From UBA5266 sp002411545 (lineage in GTDB: Bacteria; Bacteroidota; Bacteroidia; Bacteroidales; WCHB1-69), in assembly GCA_028693085.1 (NCBI GenBank), contig JAQUWC010000080.1, positions 1 through 8,803 of the forward strand: 8,803 nt of DNA. Direction: 5' to 3'. The notes beneath the pieces were generated by a model. The model ran no database searches. It was not told the origin of the DNA and saw only the letters and a list, made by a program, of their open reading frames with translations. The position numbers and the translations under genes are program-made. This document shows, in pieces, positions 6,947 through 8,803 of this stretch; within the stretch, counting starts at the first letter, position 1; the number at the start of each line of letters is the position of its first letter.

Positions 6947-7459
6947 ATGAAAACACGAATTATTTGCCTGATAATATGTATTTTATGTATTTTCTCTTGT
7001 TCTCAATACGCATGTAAAAGAGTTGAAAATAAAAATTCTATGGGACCAAGTATGTCCGTTAATTTTTATAATAATTATTCTTATGAACAGATCTTTGATT
7101 TATGTTTACAATGGCTGAATAATTATGATAGCTTGAAATTTCGTATCGATATGCAAGATAAAGAAAAGGGTCTTATTAAAGGAAAATATTCGTTTATGCT
7201 GGAAAATAATATGCACAAAAATTTAATTACAAACGATGTAATCTTGTTAATTAAAAAAGACTCACTAAATATAATTATCGATAATATTTATTGTCAAATG
7301 AAAAAGAATAAACATAAGAAATCCTTAATCAAGTACAATTATAAACAAGATGAATTGAATAAGGAATGGGATAAACTCTTTTCATCCTTTTTTACGTATC
7401 TGGAAAATTATCAATACAAATTCCATCAAATATCCGATACGATAAAGAAATCAATATAA
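6947..7459 (+). CDS. Small lipoprotein, probably DUF4468-like
   Basis: A 170-residue secreted protein. A Lys/Arg start and a hydrophobic segment (residues 4-17) end in IFSC, so C18 is the likely lipidated cysteine of a signal peptidase II site. C7, C11 and C14 precede it, which is an unusual cysteine load for a signal peptide. The mature part has YEQIFDLCLQWL at about 46-57, then MQDKEKGLIKGK at 69-80, then an extended beta-type stretch at about 95-117. This order, a helix with a Trp followed by a QDKE-G-I-GK turn and strands, resembles the DUF4468 TBP-like-fold domain common in Bacteroidota; that match is from memory and weak in places. The C-terminal half is rich in Lys, Asn and Tyr. Function is unknown. 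It has its own promoter, and the DUF2147 gene follows after 103 bases. Confidence 0.8.
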   Translation: MKTRIICLIICILCIFSCSQYACKRVENKNSMGPSMSVNFYNNYSYEQIFDLCLQWLNNYDSLKFRIDMQDKEKGLIKGKYSFMLENNMHKNLITNDVILLIKKDSLNIIIDNIYCQMKKNKHKKSLIKYNYKQDELNKEWDKLFSSFFTYLENYQYKFHQISDTIKKSI

Positions 7460-7562
7460 ATTTATAGGTGTTAAAAAATAGATTATCTTTTATCTGTTAT
7501 TCTTAAATACAAGCAATATTGAAAATAATGTTCCGTTTATTGAAATTGTAAATGCAAAATAA

Positions 7563-7979
7563 ATGAAACATATTATTTCTTTCATATTGTTATTGAATGT
7601 AGTTATAGGTATGGCGCAAAACAAAGCCGATGACATTGTAGGATACTATTTAATATTCGATCCTTTTTCAAATGAGTATTCACAGTGTTATATTTATAAA
7701 ACATCGAAAGGTACTTACGACGGCAGGGTGTGTTGGGTATCGAATCCGGCCAAAAAGAATTTCTTGAATTATGTGTTTTTAAAAGATTTACGTTTTGATG
7801 CTGAAAACAACGAGTGGGTAGATGGCAAGGTTACCTATGCAGGGAAAACAGGAACATATCAAACGTATATGAAATTTGAAGATAAAAATAAATTAAAAGT
7901 CAGGGCTTATTTTGGTTTTTCTTTATTGGGGAAAACACTTTATTGGACCAAAGAAAAACAAAAACGAGAACAAAAATAA
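7563..7979 (+). CDS. DUF2147 family secreted protein
   Basis: A 138-residue exported protein of unknown function. Residues 1-18 form a signal peptide with a hydrophobic core (ISFILLLNVVIG) and a probable cut after A18 in GMAQ. The mature protein begins DDIVGYY and continues with a DPFSNEY segment, strands with CYIY and DGRVCWV, and the C-terminal hallmark KVRAYFGFSLLGKTLYW at 112-128, which corresponds to the DUF2147 pattern of a K-x-R-G-Y-x-G-x-S-L-x-G-x-T-x-x-W ending. DUF2147 proteins are small periplasmic or surface beta-barrel-like proteins with no settled role. The terminal tail is Lys/Glu-rich. I see no exact TAnnTTTG box in the 103 bases upstream; TATCTTTT at 7484-7491 is one base off. 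The gene may therefore be co-transcribed with the lipoprotein gene. Confidence 0.85.
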   Translation: MKHIISFILLLNVVIGMAQNKADDIVGYYLIFDPFSNEYSQCYIYKTSKGTYDGRVCWVSNPAKKNFLNYVFLKDLRFDAENNEWVDGKVTYAGKTGTYQTYMKFEDKNKLKVRAYFGFSLLGKTLYWTKEKQKREQK

Positions 7980-8094
7980 AATAATAAAGAAGGAAAATCA
8001 GTAAAATGTATCCATTGAATTTTTTTGGCATAATAATTGATGTTGCGTATTGCGAAAACTGAAATTGTTTTTTTAGTTTTCAGAAATATTATCA

Positions 8095-8193
8095 ACGAAA
8101 TATGGTGTGATTATGAAAGTATCGCTTGTAGACAAAAATCAAATTTATCCTACGAAATACTGTTTTCGTCGGGATTTATAAGATATTTCGTCG
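8095..8193. promoter_or_regulatory. Repeated boxes, candidate operators of the TetR-type gene
   Basis: ACGAAATA occurs at 8095-8102 and 8152-8159 and, inverted, at 8184-8191. The last two form an inverted pair 24 bases apart. TTTCGTCG occurs directly repeated at 8164-8171 and 8186-8193, 22 bases start to start, about two helical turns. TetR-family proteins commonly bind symmetric sites near their own promoters, so these are candidate operators; no binding is shown by sequence alone. Confidence 0.4.
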
Positions 8194-8224
8194 ATTTGTA
8201 TACATAATAAATCGTTTAATCGTA

Positions 8225-8232
8225 TACTTTTG
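8225..8232 (+). promoter_or_regulatory. Promoter -7 box of the TetR-type gene
   Basis: TACTTTTG followed by C matches TAnnTTTG exactly and ends 63 bases before the ATG. The TTTG at 8195-8198 is the nearest -33 candidate, but its 26-base spacer is long. A GTATAC palindrome at 8222-8227 overlaps the box, and another copy sits at the candidate -33 position. Confidence 0.65.
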
Positions 8233-8295
8233 CGCAAAATTTAAAGTAAACAGGCATACAAAGAGAGAAATTAAAAAAGGAGTTATCAATCAATA

Positions 8296-8803
8296 ATGAC
8301 AGAAACAAAAAAAGATATTATTAAAAGAACTTTGCCTTTGCTAATCGATAGGGGCCTTAAAACCAGTATGGATGAGATAGCTCAATATCTGAGTGTATCG
8401 AAACGTACTATCTATGAGAATTTTGAAAATAAAGACGAATTGATTTATCATTGTGTTTTGCAAATGATAGATGAAAGTGATGATTTAAATGAATATATTA
8501 AGAAAAGTTGTAATCCTATTGAGGAATTATTCCCCATCGTGCACGAAAACATACGTAGAATCTACGGTCATCGCTTTAAATTAATTGCCGAATTAAAAAG
8601 AATGTATCCCAAAATCTACGAACAATGCTTAATCAAGCATAAAGAAGATTTTTACAATAAGTTAAAAGACGTTATACAGAGGGGAAAGAAAGAAGGTTTG
8701 TTCAGAAAAGACATCGAAGAAGATATCATTATTTTTTATATGCCTGTAATCAGTTCGGCCATATCCGAGCAGAAACCTTCTGTGTCGGGAAGTTATTCCA
8801 TGA
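8296..8803 (+). CDS. TetR/AcrR family transcriptional regulator, 3' end outside the window
   Basis: The first 169 codons of a DNA-binding regulator. The N-terminal TetR-type helix-turn-helix is clear at about residues 24-49: MDEIAQYLSVSKRTIYENF followed by KDELI, the standard TetR recognition-helix pattern. Residues from about 50 on are helical and charged, as expected of a TetR ligand and dimer domain whose inducer cannot be predicted. The ATG at 8296 is preceded by AAGGAG, 13 bases away. The frame is still open at the right edge: the last complete codon is ATG at 8800-8802, and the apparent TGA at 8801-8803 is out of frame. Such genes often sit next to an efflux pump or membrane operon, but none is visible here. 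Its own promoter and the repeated boxes upstream suggest autoregulation. Confidence 0.92.
   Translation, partial: MTETKKDIIKRTLPLLIDRGLKTSMDEIAQYLSVSKRTIYENFENKDELIYHCVLQMIDESDDLNEYIKKSCNPIEELFPIVHENIRRIYGHRFKLIAELKRMYPKIYEQCLIKHKEDFYNKLKDVIQRGKKEGLFRKDIEEDIIIFYMPVISSAISEQKPSVSGSYSM

Larger units (their letters stand above)
7980..8295. other. Intergenic region upstream of the TetR-type gene
   Basis: These 316 bases show no gene. The left part contains a hairpin with arms at 8054-8064 and 8071-8081 (11 pairs including one G-U), which could end the DUF2147 transcript but lacks a following T-run. The right part holds repeated ACGAAATA and TTTCGTCG boxes, two GTATAC palindromes (8198-8203 and 8222-8227), a -7 box, and an AAGGAG sequence at 8277-8282 that is the clearest Shine-Dalgarno match in the window, 13 bases before the ATG. 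Confidence 0.65.

Noticed and set aside
8054..8081. Hairpin as a firm intrinsic terminator for the DUF2147 gene
   Set aside because: The stem is mostly A-T with one G-U pair and no T-run follows, so it is only mentioned as a possibility in the intergenic entry.
8801..8803. TGA at the end of the window as the stop of the TetR-type gene
   Set aside because: It is out of frame. The frame from 8296 reads ATG at 8800-8802 and stays open.
1..8803. CRISPR array, tRNA, rRNA, prophage or toxin-antitoxin pair
   Set aside because: I found no regularly spaced direct repeats, no tRNA or rRNA-like segments, and no phage structural or toxin-like proteins in either strand.

Overview
The window is AT-rich DNA that looks like a member of the Bacteroidota, probably Bacteroidales. 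Six promoters carry the -7 box TAnnTTTG typical of that phylum, each followed by C. Shine-Dalgarno sequences are mostly weak or absent. The proteins also look like Bacteroidota versions: an RseP with the GWLPLGGY region, an LptB, a probable DUF4468-type lipoprotein and a DUF2147 protein. I cannot name a genus.

Layout: bases 1-194 hold no convincing gene. An operon follows on the + strand: dxr (222-1379), rseP (1376-2845, joined by an ATGA overlap) and lptB (2851-3585). A diacylglycerol-kinase-family lipid kinase runs on the - strand (4485-3589) and converges on lptB with 3 bases between the stop codons. A 348-base divergent intergenic region with two facing promoters separates it from ispE (4834-5652). 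Next come an unrecognised 198-residue protein with two possible helix-turn-helix segments (5901-6497), a MITE-like non-coding repeat (about 6633-6825), a small lipoprotein (6947-7459), a secreted DUF2147 protein (7563-7979), a 316-base regulatory region rich in short repeats, and the first 169 codons of a TetR-type regulator that runs off the right end (8296 onward).

How the genes fit together: dxr and ispE encode the second and fourth enzymes of the MEP isoprenoid pathway, but they stand under separate promoters. rseP, lptB and the lipid kinase all concern the envelope: intramembrane proteolysis, lipopolysaccharide transport and lipid phosphorylation. The right half is accessory in character, with spaced single genes, their own promoters, a mobile-type repeat and two likely transcription regulators.

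I see no convincing new multi-gene system. The best leads are the 198-residue putative DNA-binding protein with a perfect AT-only palindrome directly before its promoter, the repeated boxes upstream of the TetR gene, and the MITE-like element.
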